A DNA stretch of 51,184 nucleotides, from contig MPUH01000481.1 of NCBI GenBank assembly GCA_001970955.1, positions 1 to 51,184 on the forward strand. Direction: 5' to 3'. Positions 19,374 through 28,823 of this stretch are shown piece after piece (the stretch's first letter is position 1; every line of letters starts with the position of its first letter). Made by a program: the position numbers and the translations under genes. The stretch is from Stentor coeruleus. Lineage: Eukaryota > Ciliophora > Heterotrichea > Heterotrichida > Stentoridae. The notes below the pieces were generated by a model. The model ran no database searches. It saw only the letters and a list, made by a program, of their open reading frames with translations, and was not told the DNA's origin.

Positions 19374-20087
19374 ATGTCTTGCTATATGAAAAAAGGTACT
19401 AGTGTTAAGAATGTTAAAAATTCCATAGAAAAAAGTGCTGGTCTAATCAGAGAAGGAAAATATAAAGAATTAGATAGAGTAGTCTGCAATAAATGCCATA
19501 TCTGCTCAACAGGAGAATGTTTAAAGGTTTCACATAGGGATTTGAAGTTGAAATTCATAGGCAATGATAGTTTAAATAATTTTGCCTCATATGATGGTAT
19601 ATTGGCAAAATCTCAGTTAAGCAAGCCTAGGACATTAGAATTCCCATCCCCTGCGTATTTATCTCCTGTATATGATTCGCCAAGTGCAAAATCGAAACAT
19701 GAAAATTATTTACTATATGGTGAAAAATCAAGGCTAACAAAAACTGTTCAAGATTTAAATGAAGAAATCAGTTTCCTAAGAACAGAACTCAAATCACAAA
19801 CAGAACCAACTTCTCCTAATAAGCTGGTATATCAGAGAATACTTGATCTTGAAAGTAAACTAGATGAAATAGAAAGCATTATGCAAACACCAATAGGTTA
19901 TCCTTCATTATCTACTGCAGTATCAGAAAAAGTTATAAAGATTAACGAGAAAATGAATATGACAGATTTAAAGTATGAAGAACTTAGAAGAAAAATTGAA
20001 TCAGCTGAAAAGAACTTGAGACCTTATAGGAAAAAAATAGTAAATTGCAGTGCGAAGAAAAGAAAACAAAGAAATAATAATGGTTAA
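19374..20087 (+). CDS. cysteine-cluster and coiled-coil protein, unknown
   Basis: 237 residues. Residues about 38-50 contain CNKCHICSTGEC, a C-x2-C-x2-C-x4-C cluster that could bind a metal. The middle is Ser/Pro/Tyr-rich and probably disordered. Residues about 120-235 are charged and helical with coiled-coil character (DLNEEISFLRTELKSQ; YEELRRKIESAEKNL), ending in a strongly basic tail. No enzymatic motif. The family is not recognised. A short spacer separates it from the upstream small gene in the same orientation, and its 3' end converges on the seven-pass membrane protein gene. Confidence 0.7.
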   Translation: MSCYMKKGTSVKNVKNSIEKSAGLIREGKYKELDRVVCNKCHICSTGECLKVSHRDLKLKFIGNDSLNNFASYDGILAKSQLSKPRTLEFPSPAYLSPVYDSPSAKSKHENYLLYGEKSRLTKTVQDLNEEISFLRTELKSQTEPTSPNKLVYQRILDLESKLDEIESIMQTPIGYPSLSTAVSEKVIKINEKMNMTDLKYEELRRKIESAEKNLRPYRKKIVNCSAKKRKQRNNNG

Positions 20088-20187
20088 AATAATACTTTAT
20101 TTAATAATTTACCTAAAAACAAAAATCTAATGTATAAACTATAAAGATTTTGATATTATTTTTGGTTTTAGCTATTACTTCTAACTA

Positions 20188-21417
20188 TTAGTAAGTGTGC
20201 TGGCGAGCACCAGGAAGCATATTGATAACACTACTTAACTTGTAATAATCTCCCCTTCCTGTAAATATCATATAAAGAAAATAAAAAGCTCCAGCTTGAG
20301 TGAAATTTGCCCCTATCACCATAATTTTTTCTCTCATATGAGGTGGGAATATTCCTGACCCGATCACAAGCAAAGGCACCGACAAAAAGTAAAGACTTGA
20401 TCCTAATCCAAATCTTAACACAAAATTATTTCTTTTAAATTCACGACTTTTTGAAGTGTTATTAAGGTTGTAAATAAACCACACATACAACAGTATACGT
20501 ATAATAGTAATTACTAATCCTGAAGTACCTTCATAGCGTGTAAATGAATATTTTTCTTGTTCATGTATGAAATTAAACCCAGCCATGAATAAATGGGCAA
20601 AAGTAAGTAGGAATATTGCTGGAATATAAAGCTCAGGTATTGGAAATTCATTATAAGTAAGAGTCCAGCCTCCAGCAATTAGTATAAGCAAAGAAGTTAT
20701 TGAAAGATTCGATATAATTGTAAAAGCTTCACCAAAGAATTCAAAAACGCTAATACCTTCACCATCATTTTCGTAAGCTAGTAAATGAACGTAGTAGAAA
20801 ATAACGCCTAGAATCTGGAAAAATATTGAAATGTTTACCCAGATAACAGGTCCCTGTACTTCTTCTTCATTTTTTAGGAATTTGATTAGCTTGTAGACAT
20901 TTCTTCCTAGACCGAATACAAGTAAAGCTATTAAAAAACCATAAATGTTCTTTAGTCCTTGCATTTCAACAGAAAAATGACTTAGTTCCGGGTTCATTAT
21001 CGAAAATTCATATTTAATTTTCTTGTTACCCAGTACTCTATCACAATCAGCTAACACAAAATACCAAACATGAGGTCTACGTTTTTGAGTTAACTTGCCT
21101 TCTATAGGCACAGACCATTCTGCATTCCCATATAATGGAATTTTAAAAACTTTCTTAGCCTGTTTAACTCGATCCTGACAAGATAAAGATAAAAGATTTT
21201 CATCCCATTCAACACCTAAATAAAGGGCAAGAGATACAGTGGGTGATAATTCACGATTTTGAAGAGGAATGGATAAACGTGCTTTGAATGTATAGTTTCC
21301 TGTTCCTACATCTAATCCGAAATTTGTTAAAGCTTGCCATGGCTCTGAGTCTGTGAGGATTACATAAGAGTCTATGTTTTTCCCCAGTGCTGCTACAGCA
21401 AGGAACACTAATAGCAT
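20188..21417 (-). CDS. GPR180/TMEM145-like seven-transmembrane protein
   Basis: 409 residues. A short signal peptide (MLLVFLAVAALG) is followed by a beta-rich lumenal or extracellular domain of about 140 residues, resembling the GOLD-like N-terminal domain of this group. Seven hydrophobic segments lie between about 155 and 390. The order NEFPIPELYIPAIF, YEGTSGLVITIIRILLYVWF and LRFGLGSSLYFLSVPLLV matches the rhodopsin-like domain of GPR180/TMEM145 (Pfam GpcrRhopsn4). In animals these proteins act in the secretory pathway or in signalling; no ligand can be inferred here. The start is the first ATG, where the signal peptide begins. No intron seen. Confidence 0.8.
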   Translation of the reverse strand: MLLVFLAVAALGKNIDSYVILTDSEPWQALTNFGLDVGTGNYTFKARLSIPLQNRELSPTVSLALYLGVEWDENLLSLSCQDRVKQAKKVFKIPLYGNAEWSVPIEGKLTQKRRPHVWYFVLADCDRVLGNKKIKYEFSIMNPELSHFSVEMQGLKNIYGFLIALLVFGLGRNVYKLIKFLKNEEEVQGPVIWVNISIFFQILGVIFYYVHLLAYENDGEGISVFEFFGEAFTIISNLSITSLLILIAGGWTLTYNEFPIPELYIPAIFLLTFAHLFMAGFNFIHEQEKYSFTRYEGTSGLVITIIRILLYVWFIYNLNNTSKSREFKRNNFVLRFGLGSSLYFLSVPLLVIGSGIFPPHMREKIMVIGANFTQAGAFYFLYMIFTGRGDYYKLSSVINMLPGARQHTY

Positions 21418-22102
21418 TATTTAATATTATATGTGCATATTTGTAATGATATTGACTAATGATTTTCTTTAGATGCATCCTTTATTTTTTTATATTTTAT
21501 TGGGTAAACATTAAATTAGGTTTAGTATGAATACAAATTGTGAAATCACAGATTCTAGTATAATTTTCTAAGTTAGCATAATTCAATTTTTTGGAAATGA
21601 AGATTATTAAATTTAATATAGATTTCACTTTTTTTCAAAGCTGAGCCTTCTAGTTGGTTGAAGTTTTAAATCATTTGAGTATAGTCACTAATTAATTACA
21701 ATTTTATTAACCGAGATTTATATATTTATCATAATCAACTTTTCTTCATAATAACTGTATAACTTATAATGCAAAAAGAGACATTATATCCTTATGTTTA
21801 AGTAAATAGTATATTGTTAAATAAAATTTGTGTTCTATCCGAATACTACCTATGAAATGGGCTAAGATCTTTTTTAATCCTACCTTAGATGCGTATATTT
21901 GATTGTCTTTTAGAATTATCTAGGCTAATATCATCTTTATTTACTCCTATAAATAAAAATTTATAAATCTGTTCTAGTTTTCTATGTGTCTTGTTATCAG
22001 CTGTAGGATGATACCTGCTCAAAAATAATACTTAAATATTTAATAATTGAATTATATAAATTATGACTAAAAACTAATTTTTTTGGATATTTTAAAATTA
22101 AA
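21418..22102. other. intergenic, divergent promoters
   Basis: About 685 nt between divergent starts, very AT-rich, with no supported frame. It should contain the promoters of the seven-pass protein and the WD40 protein. Confidence 0.55.
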
Positions 22103-24538
22103 ATGGGGAAGACTCATTCAGTTTTTAAGCCTGATGAACTTTTTATTGAAGGCCATACAGGCTCTGTGAATCAAATAATACTCACAAACACTAACGAAGA
22201 ATTTATAACAATCTCAAATGACTTCTTTATAAGAATATGGGATTTAGCTTCACATAGTTTGAAAAAAATCTTGAAAGGTCATACTGATGAAATTAATTCA
22301 ATTTCAATATCAAAAGATGACTGCTTATTAGTATCAAGTTCTAAAGATAAAACAGTCAGATTTTGGAATTTAAAAGATAACACTGAAGAAATTTTTATTG
22401 AAAAGTATTCATGTATTATCTGTATTGATATTTCTAAAGATAAAAAATATATTGCAGGAGGCTGCAAATCTGGTAAAATGGGACTATGGAATTTACAAAG
22501 CAAAGCAGCTCTTTTACTTTGGCCTAGCTCATATTCCAAAATATTTGGGCTAAAATTTACTTCGGATAGTGATCGTTTAATCATAGGATCAGGAGATTCA
22601 TTGATAAAGATCTGGAAAATCTCAGAAATGAATCTCCTTAGTGTTTTGAGTTCTCAAGATATGTATGCATCATATCTATCTTTAACAGAAAATGATAAAT
22701 ATCTCATAACTTGTCATGACCTACTATTACCTAAAGTTTCGGTTCAGGTCTGGAACTTACCTGAAAATCGCCTTGAAACTTTCTTTAATTTCTACAATGT
22801 AAGTGCTAAATCTCTAACAACCTCTCCAGATAGTCAATATGTTTTAATCGGCTTAGCAAATAATTCAATTCAAATCTGGAGTTTACTAACAAAATCTTTA
22901 ATAAAAGTTTTAGTAATAGATTCTTGTTGCAGTCAGGCCTTAGCTATAACAAAAGATAATAAAACTATATTAGCCTCAGGAAACCATGGAGTAATTATTC
23001 AGCCATGGTCTGAAGATCAAAAGCAAAAATACTGTTGTATAAACGAAAAAGGATCTTCAGTTAACTGTTTAGCTTTAACAAGTGACAATGCTTTGCTAAT
23101 ATCTGGTCATGATGATTATACAGTAAGAATATGGAGTTTTACAAAAAAAGATCAAGTCTGTGTGCTTCAAGGACATAATAATTCTGTCTTATCACTATCA
23201 ATTTTACCTGACAATACAAAATTCCTTTCAAGTTCAGCTGACTCCACAGTACGTGTTTGGGATATTAAAAAAAAAATTCAATTAGCCATGCTTAGAGATC
23301 ATGAATTTTCAGTTTATTGCATACTCGCTTATCACAATAGTTCATATGCAATATCTGGTTCAAAAGATAGAACTATTATTATATGGGATTTAGAAAAATA
23401 TTGTGTTGCAAAAGTGCTTCGAAAACATGCATCAGCAGTTTTCAGTTTAGCTTTATCTAAAAGTGATAATATAGCTGTATCTGGGGGATTTGATAGAGCT
23501 GTTATAATATGGGACTTAATAAAAGGAGAATTTAAATATAAGCTTAACATATGCTTCATACTAACAAGCATACTAGAAATAAATGAAGACGACTCTTTAG
23601 TATTTATGGGTTCAAAAAATGCAGTTTTGATATGGGATTTAGAAAAAAATAAAGAAATTAGCCAAATTCCAAATCTAAACACAAGATGCATAAAGATTAT
23701 TTCTGATAGTAAATACTTAGTTACTGGTTCGGATGACGGTTCTCTAAGAATCTGGGACTTTAATGAAGAAAAAATTAAGCATCACTTTGTTGGGCATACT
23801 GGCAGAACAAATGCACTAGCTCTAACAAAAGATAACAAAAATGTAATCTCAGGGTCTGTTGATGGGAGTATTTATATATGGACTATTCCTAATGATCAAA
23901 GCCTTCCAAGACAATGTATTCAGCATTTTGGACATCCTCAATTTTTAATGGATGATTATGATAAAAATATTGTGATATCATATTCTGAAGATAATACTAT
24001 AAGGATTTGGGATAAAAATGAAAAATCTTTAAAACTAGTATTGGAAGGACATAAAGGTAGCATTAATTATATCAAAATGACTGAAGATAAAAAATTTCTT
24101 ATAACAGCAAGTAGTGATTGTACAATAAGGATTTGGAATTTATCTAATGGCAGCATTCATGGGATTTTAAAAGGTCATAATTCTTCAGTTTTATATTTTT
24201 GTGTGGATAAAAGTAATAAAACTTTGGTTTCTGGTGATGAATATGGTGTTGTTGTTATATGGGATTTTATTAGAAGAGAAAAACTAAAAGAGTTTAGGAT
24301 GCATGATAAAGCTGTGTCATTTTTAAAGACTTTTGATTTTAATAGCTTTGTAGTTTCTACTAGTAGTTATGATACTTTAAAATTCTGGAATTTAACTAAT
24401 GGGAAAGAATATTTCAGCATACCTTGGAGATACTCTTCATTATCAGTTGCTTTTACAAAAAGCAAAAAGTACTTAATAGCAGCAAATTCAACTTCTATAG
24501 TTTGTGTATGGAGAATAAGAATTAATATATTTAGTTAA
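22103..24538 (+). CDS. WD40-repeat protein with about 19 repeats
   Basis: 811 residues composed almost entirely of WD40 units. About 19 blade endings are visible, for example FFIRIWDLASH, KTVRFWNLKDN, STVRVWDIKKK, RTIIIWDLEKY, GSLRIWDFNEE, NTIRIWDKNEK, CTIRIWNLSNG and DTLKFWNLTNG. This is enough for two to three propellers. Many units keep the GH...SGS/D...WD pattern and are regular, unlike the degenerate propellers of the 5341-8163 gene. The N-terminus MGKTHS fits the N-myristoylation pattern (Gly2, Ser6), so membrane attachment is possible (inference). No fused catalytic domain is present, so a scaffold role is most likely. No introns. Confidence 0.9.
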   Translation: MGKTHSVFKPDELFIEGHTGSVNQIILTNTNEEFITISNDFFIRIWDLASHSLKKILKGHTDEINSISISKDDCLLVSSSKDKTVRFWNLKDNTEEIFIEKYSCIICIDISKDKKYIAGGCKSGKMGLWNLQSKAALLLWPSSYSKIFGLKFTSDSDRLIIGSGDSLIKIWKISEMNLLSVLSSQDMYASYLSLTENDKYLITCHDLLLPKVSVQVWNLPENRLETFFNFYNVSAKSLTTSPDSQYVLIGLANNSIQIWSLLTKSLIKVLVIDSCCSQALAITKDNKTILASGNHGVIIQPWSEDQKQKYCCINEKGSSVNCLALTSDNALLISGHDDYTVRIWSFTKKDQVCVLQGHNNSVLSLSILPDNTKFLSSSADSTVRVWDIKKKIQLAMLRDHEFSVYCILAYHNSSYAISGSKDRTIIIWDLEKYCVAKVLRKHASAVFSLALSKSDNIAVSGGFDRAVIIWDLIKGEFKYKLNICFILTSILEINEDDSLVFMGSKNAVLIWDLEKNKEISQIPNLNTRCIKIISDSKYLVTGSDDGSLRIWDFNEEKIKHHFVGHTGRTNALALTKDNKNVISGSVDGSIYIWTIPNDQSLPRQCIQHFGHPQFLMDDYDKNIVISYSEDNTIRIWDKNEKSLKLVLEGHKGSINYIKMTEDKKFLITASSDCTIRIWNLSNGSIHGILKGHNSSVLYFCVDKSNKTLVSGDEYGVVVIWDFIRREKLKEFRMHDKAVSFLKTFDFNSFVVSTSSYDTLKFWNLTNGKEYFSIPWRYSSLSVAFTKSKKYLIAANSTSIVCVWRIRINIFS

Positions 24539-25059
24539 AATCTTTGTGCAAACTATTTCTTTTTTGATAATAATTTTGTTTTAAATTTTTATATAGTTAA
24601 TTATAATTTTATATATGTACTTGACTGAAACTATATACAGATTTTATTATATTAACACTTAAAAAACTAATAAGTAAATATTCAAACTTAAATGATATTC
24701 TGTATATTATGAATTAGTTTAAATCTTTATTATATTGTTAAAATTTCTTTATATTATATAAAGATGATGCTAAAGTAATTTTAAATATCTATAAGAAGTT
24801 GCTGTGTATCAGCATTAATCAAAAGCATAGTGAATATCAGTCACAATTTTATAATACCCTTTAATAATATATTATATACAAATTAATATAACTCACTAAA
24901 TTGTTGAAGTTTATTATACTCAGAATTATATCAGATTTATATCTAGCTCTAATATATTCTAGCTACCAAAAATTAAAACCTAAATCTACTTCTCAACTTC
25001 ATCATAAACTTGAATAACAAAATTACTCGAATATTATCAACTCATCAAAAACAACATAA
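24539..25059. other. intergenic, convergent
   Basis: AT-rich tail-to-tail spacer between the WD40 gene and the kinase gene. Nothing recognisable. Confidence 0.55.
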
Positions 25060-26934
25060 TTATTTTTTACTTGGTTGCAAAACAGACCATCCATCAACTC
25101 TTGGTGCAGTTTCCGCTTCCAACTTCCCAAACATTTTCTCTAACGAAACTGTCTTTGGAGCTCTTCTCATCGGCTTAACAGGTGGTGGTGGTAATTGTTT
25201 ATTGATTAATGCATCCCAATCAATTCCATTAAAAAAACTATGCATTTTAACATCATCAACATCTCTTTTACTAGCCCCCAAGCGTTTATTTGGTTCTCTG
25301 ACCATGAGTTCTTTAATAAAACCCCTACATTCATTACTAAGAAACTGAGGAATTCTCAGTTCAGCTTTTTGTATATTGTTGAACATTTGATCTCGATTAG
25401 GAGAGTAAAAAGGAGGACTTCCAACAACCATTTCATAAGATAAAACCCCAAGTAAATACCAGTCAACTGACCTTGTATGGCCTGATCTTTTAAGCATTTC
25501 TGGGGCGAGATAAGCTATTGACCCACAGAAAGATCTTGAAAGCTGCTCGTCTGTAGTTCCTTCTTTAGATAATCCAAAATCAGTAAGCCTAGCATTTCCA
25601 TCAACATCAAGGACAACATTTTCTGGCTTTAAGTCTCTGAAAAGTATCCCATTCTTGTGCAACTCGCCTAATGCTAAAGCTATTTGCCCTATATAAAATC
25701 TAGCCTTGTCTTCAGTGAACTTTTTTTCTCTAGCCAAATGAGTCCCTAAGTCACCATTTGGACAGTAGTCCATGACCATAACAAGTTTTTCTGGTGTCTG
25801 AAATGCATAGTTGAGTTTTACAATAAACGGATGAGATATATGAAGGAGTATATTTCTTTCAGTAAATGCATATCGGACTAAATTATTCCCTAGAACTTTT
25901 TCTTTTTTCAGCACTTTCAAGGCAAATTGCTGATTGTTGTCGATTTTCTCAACTAAATACACCTCTCCAAAGCTCCCTCGACCTAGCTGAGCTATTCCTC
26001 TGAAATCGTGTGGACCAACTTTACTAGGCGGAAGGACAAATTTCTCGTTGAGCTTTTTGGATTTTGGCTTTGCTTGGAACTTTGGCCTTTCATTAAAAGC
26101 TTTTGTTTCGTTAGCGTTAATTTTTTGGAATCCTTTGGCCATTATGCGGTTTATGTAATCTTCTCGGGAATTGTGCAGAAGGGTTTGCCCAAGAACTTCT
26201 CGAGTGTAGCCGGTTTTTGGCAGTTTTAGAAAGAACATTTTACTGTAGTCAAGAAAGGTTTGGAAAGTTTCGTAGTTTAAACTTATGCAGCTTGGAGTGC
26301 GATTTAAGTTATTAACTTCGAAATTAGGCTTCTGCTGCAAAATCCAATCAACAATATGCGAGTACCCCTGCATAGATGCATAATGCAGCGCTGTATTGTT
26401 CTCATTATCTTTAATATTAATATCCGCGCCATTCTCTACAAGAAGCTTCACCACATGAAACTGATTATGCAAAGTTGCCAAATGCAAAGGTGTCCTCTGT
26501 ATTGAAGTCCTAGCATTAACATCAGCTCCATTAGGTGCTTGTATAAGCGCTAAGCAAATCATCTTATACCCATAAGTGCTTGCCATATGTAAAGCTGTCC
26601 AATCATTCAACCCTTTAGCATTTGGATCTGCAACGAAATTCGAGTATTTTTCTGGGTCAAGCAACTTTTTAACTGTTTCAATATCATTCTGTTCTACGCA
26701 TTCCCATAAAGCTATATTCATTTTTCTTAGAATGTTTTTGCATTGTTCAGTATTTGAAAACTTTTCCAAAGAAGACCCAATAGAAGGTTTTATTGACCCT
26801 TGTTCATCAGTAAGGGATATTTCTTGTTTTTCATCAGTGTCATCATCATTTTCTTCATCTAGGTCATCAACTTCTTCAATACTATCTAATGAAGTGTTTT
26901 TGTTGTGTTTATAGCCGAGGTTGGGCTCTACCAT
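25060..26934 (-). CDS. ankyrin-repeat AGC-type protein kinase
   Basis: 624 residues. An acidic N-terminus (about 20-50) is followed by ankyrin repeats at about 108-210 (DWTALHMASTYGY, RTPLHLATLHNQ, NTALHYASMQGY). The kinase domain spans about 311-568, with the glycine loop LGRGSFGEVY (317-326), catalytic Lys340 in ALK, the catalytic loop FRDLKPENVVLD (432-443), TDFG (451-454) and LAPEM (476-480). The HRD His is Phe, as is common for aromatic substitution in AGC kinases. The activation segment reads SFCGS where AGC kinases usually have TFCGT, so Ser468 replaces the phosphorylated Thr. The C-terminal tail lacks a clear FxxF hydrophobic motif, so control by PDK1 docking may be absent. All residues needed for catalysis are present. 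Confidence 0.92.
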   Translation of the reverse strand: MVEPNLGYKHNKNTSLDSIEEVDDLDEENDDDTDEKQEISLTDEQGSIKPSIGSSLEKFSNTEQCKNILRKMNIALWECVEQNDIETVKKLLDPEKYSNFVADPNAKGLNDWTALHMASTYGYKMICLALIQAPNGADVNARTSIQRTPLHLATLHNQFHVVKLLVENGADINIKDNENNTALHYASMQGYSHIVDWILQQKPNFEVNNLNRTPSCISLNYETFQTFLDYSKMFFLKLPKTGYTREVLGQTLLHNSREDYINRIMAKGFQKINANETKAFNERPKFQAKPKSKKLNEKFVLPPSKVGPHDFRGIAQLGRGSFGEVYLVEKIDNNQQFALKVLKKEKVLGNNLVRYAFTERNILLHISHPFIVKLNYAFQTPEKLVMVMDYCPNGDLGTHLAREKKFTEDKARFYIGQIALALGELHKNGILFRDLKPENVVLDVDGNARLTDFGLSKEGTTDEQLSRSFCGSIAYLAPEMLKRSGHTRSVDWYLLGVLSYEMVVGSPPFYSPNRDQMFNNIQKAELRIPQFLSNECRGFIKELMVREPNKRLGASKRDVDDVKMHSFFNGIDWDALINKQLPPPPVKPMRRAPKTVSLEKMFGKLEAETAPRVDGWSVLQPSKK

Positions 26935-26939
26935 TTATA
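26935..26939 (-). promoter_or_regulatory. TATAA directly abutting the start codon
   Basis: On the gene strand GTATAAATGG: TATAA touches the kinase ATG, one of five such cases in the window. Confidence 0.4.
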
Positions 26940-27492
26940 CCACAAAGTCAGATTATAAGACTTAAACATCAAATACTATATGATAAGCTATTTGATGAAT
27001 ATATAAAAGCTTGAATTATAATATGATATGATTGAAATATATTATGATGTTTAAAGATTGTTTTGTAGGGGGAAAATATTAAATGATAATGAATGCAGCT
27101 TTTTTGTGTTCTTATATAATGATCTCATAGTTTTTAATGAAGTTTAAAAGGACTATGAGGAAAAAGAGACTTTTAAAGGTAGTTAATTCTTAGAATGCTA
27201 CTTTGATAGTGCAAAGTTGCATTCAGATTTTTTATTTATTTTTGTCTTATTCGTATAAATTGTTTTTAAATGCACTCAGCCTCATTTAATCTCAGGATAT
27301 TTTTTCACAGTTTGGATTTTGCAAGCATGCCCTATATTTCTATTACTGTTATTGAGCTTATAAAAAATCTAAATTTTCACAATATTTTTTTTTGCCTTTA
27401 ATTTTATATGAACCCCAAATATCAATATAAAACCCACGTATCTATCATTCCTAATAAAACCATCTAAAACTCACATATAAGCATGTTCATTT
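26940..27492. other. intergenic
   Basis: AT-rich upstream region of the kinase gene. No supported coding sequence or RNA gene. Confidence 0.5.
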
Positions 27493-28200
27493 TCAAGCAT
27501 ATTTTTTCTCCAGCCTCTCGTTAAGCCAATTCTTTCTAATTTTTTCTTTCGTCTCATAAATTTCTTTATTCTTCCTCTACTGTCTCAAGCTCATATCCAG
27601 CGTATCCTTCAATATCTTCTCCTTATCAACCCTAAAAACCTTATTCACACTTTTTCTCCTCTTTGTAACAAAATTTAAGTTTCTCAATCTCCATTCTTTT
27701 AAATAAGCTATATCTTCAACATTCTTAAGTTTTTCTTTTATAAAATACTAGCTTGTAATTTTTTAATTCATAATATCTCCAATGATCTTTGATTCTCCAG
27801 CTTCTATCATTTCAAATTTTTTCTCATACTCACTTATATAATTTTTTAAAACTCATATGATGCTAAGAGGCTTGATACATATGATACTTTCCTTCTATTC
27901 AATCTTGAATCATTAGTTTCAAGTTTTTTATAATATCGTAATAAATTTGCATAGTAGTGATTCACAATCTGTTAAGCTTTTTGTGCAATTTGATTTCTTT
28001 GGATAAATCTCAAGCCTTTTCTTGATGGATTTTAGTTTCTTCGTTAAGCTTGAGATTCATTTTAAGATTCTTGTTTGTATTTTTAGGCCGCGTCGCTTTG
28101 GAATTTCTCTAGCTGTGGTTCTTGCATTTGAAAAATTCTCGCCAGTTTTTCAGTTCTGTGGTCTAGTTAGAAATTTTTGAGGATTTTTTCTTAACCATTT
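27493..28200 (-). pseudogene. decayed coiled-coil gene
   Basis: The minus strand is strongly purine-rich (plus strand close to half T), as in genes for Lys/Glu-rich proteins. A frame at 27747-27496 runs 83 codons with a single TAG (27577-27579). It encodes a charged helical sequence, for example KNVEDIAYLKEWRLRNLNF and KNKEIYETKEKIRKNWLNE. Further upstream the coding-like sequence continues but changes frame and has several stops; possible weaker continuation reaches about 28530. No 15- or 16-nt GT...AG intron removes the stops. It is best read as a dead gene for a coiled-coil protein of unknown family. Confidence 0.45.
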
Positions 28201-28823
28201 GAGGATTCTTGTGTTTCCCTTATGTAGGATTTTTTCTTTGATCAATCTCATTTGTGCCTTTGATTGTGATTTATTGTGAATTTATTTAGGCCTCTTCTTA
28301 AGAATAATCTATTTTAGCATTTTTTTCAGTTTCGGTAGGTTTTTAGGACGAGTGCTAGTTTTTACTGGATTCGGTAAATGAACTTTTTTTCAAGCTTTTT
28401 GGTATTCATATGATTTGATTTTCTTGAGCTGATATATTTTGATGGGTTTCTTTAAAAGATTTTTCAATATGATGTCTTTAGCTTGGAATATTTTCGGAAA
28501 TTTGATTTTTCCCTTATTAACTCTCGCGACTAGTTATTTAGATGAAGCTTAAACAGAGTATTTCAGAAGTCATCTCAATTAAATGCATAATTTTGAAGAT
28601 TATCATACTTTCAATAATAATAATTATTATCAAAGATTCACTTGCTTATATAAAGATTGCATAGAAATCTTATAAGAAGAACTAATAAAATAACCTAAAT
28701 GAGTATAATTCTATCATATTTCTATTACAAAATTCATACTATCTTTTAAAAGCCTTGCAAAACATTTATTTTACTATACCATATTGTAATATTTCCTCCC
28801 TTTGCAATCTTGCAATTTTAAAT
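28201..28823. other. intergenic with possible weak pseudogene extension
   Basis: T-rich on the plus strand up to about 28540, possibly the 5' part of the pseudogene. From there to 28823 it is ordinary AT-rich leader of the hydrolase gene. Confidence 0.4.

Noticed and set aside
28755..28823. Upstream in-frame extension of the hydrolase
   Set aside because: It begins with TTG, not ATG, and the hydrophobic signal starts at the ATG at 28824.
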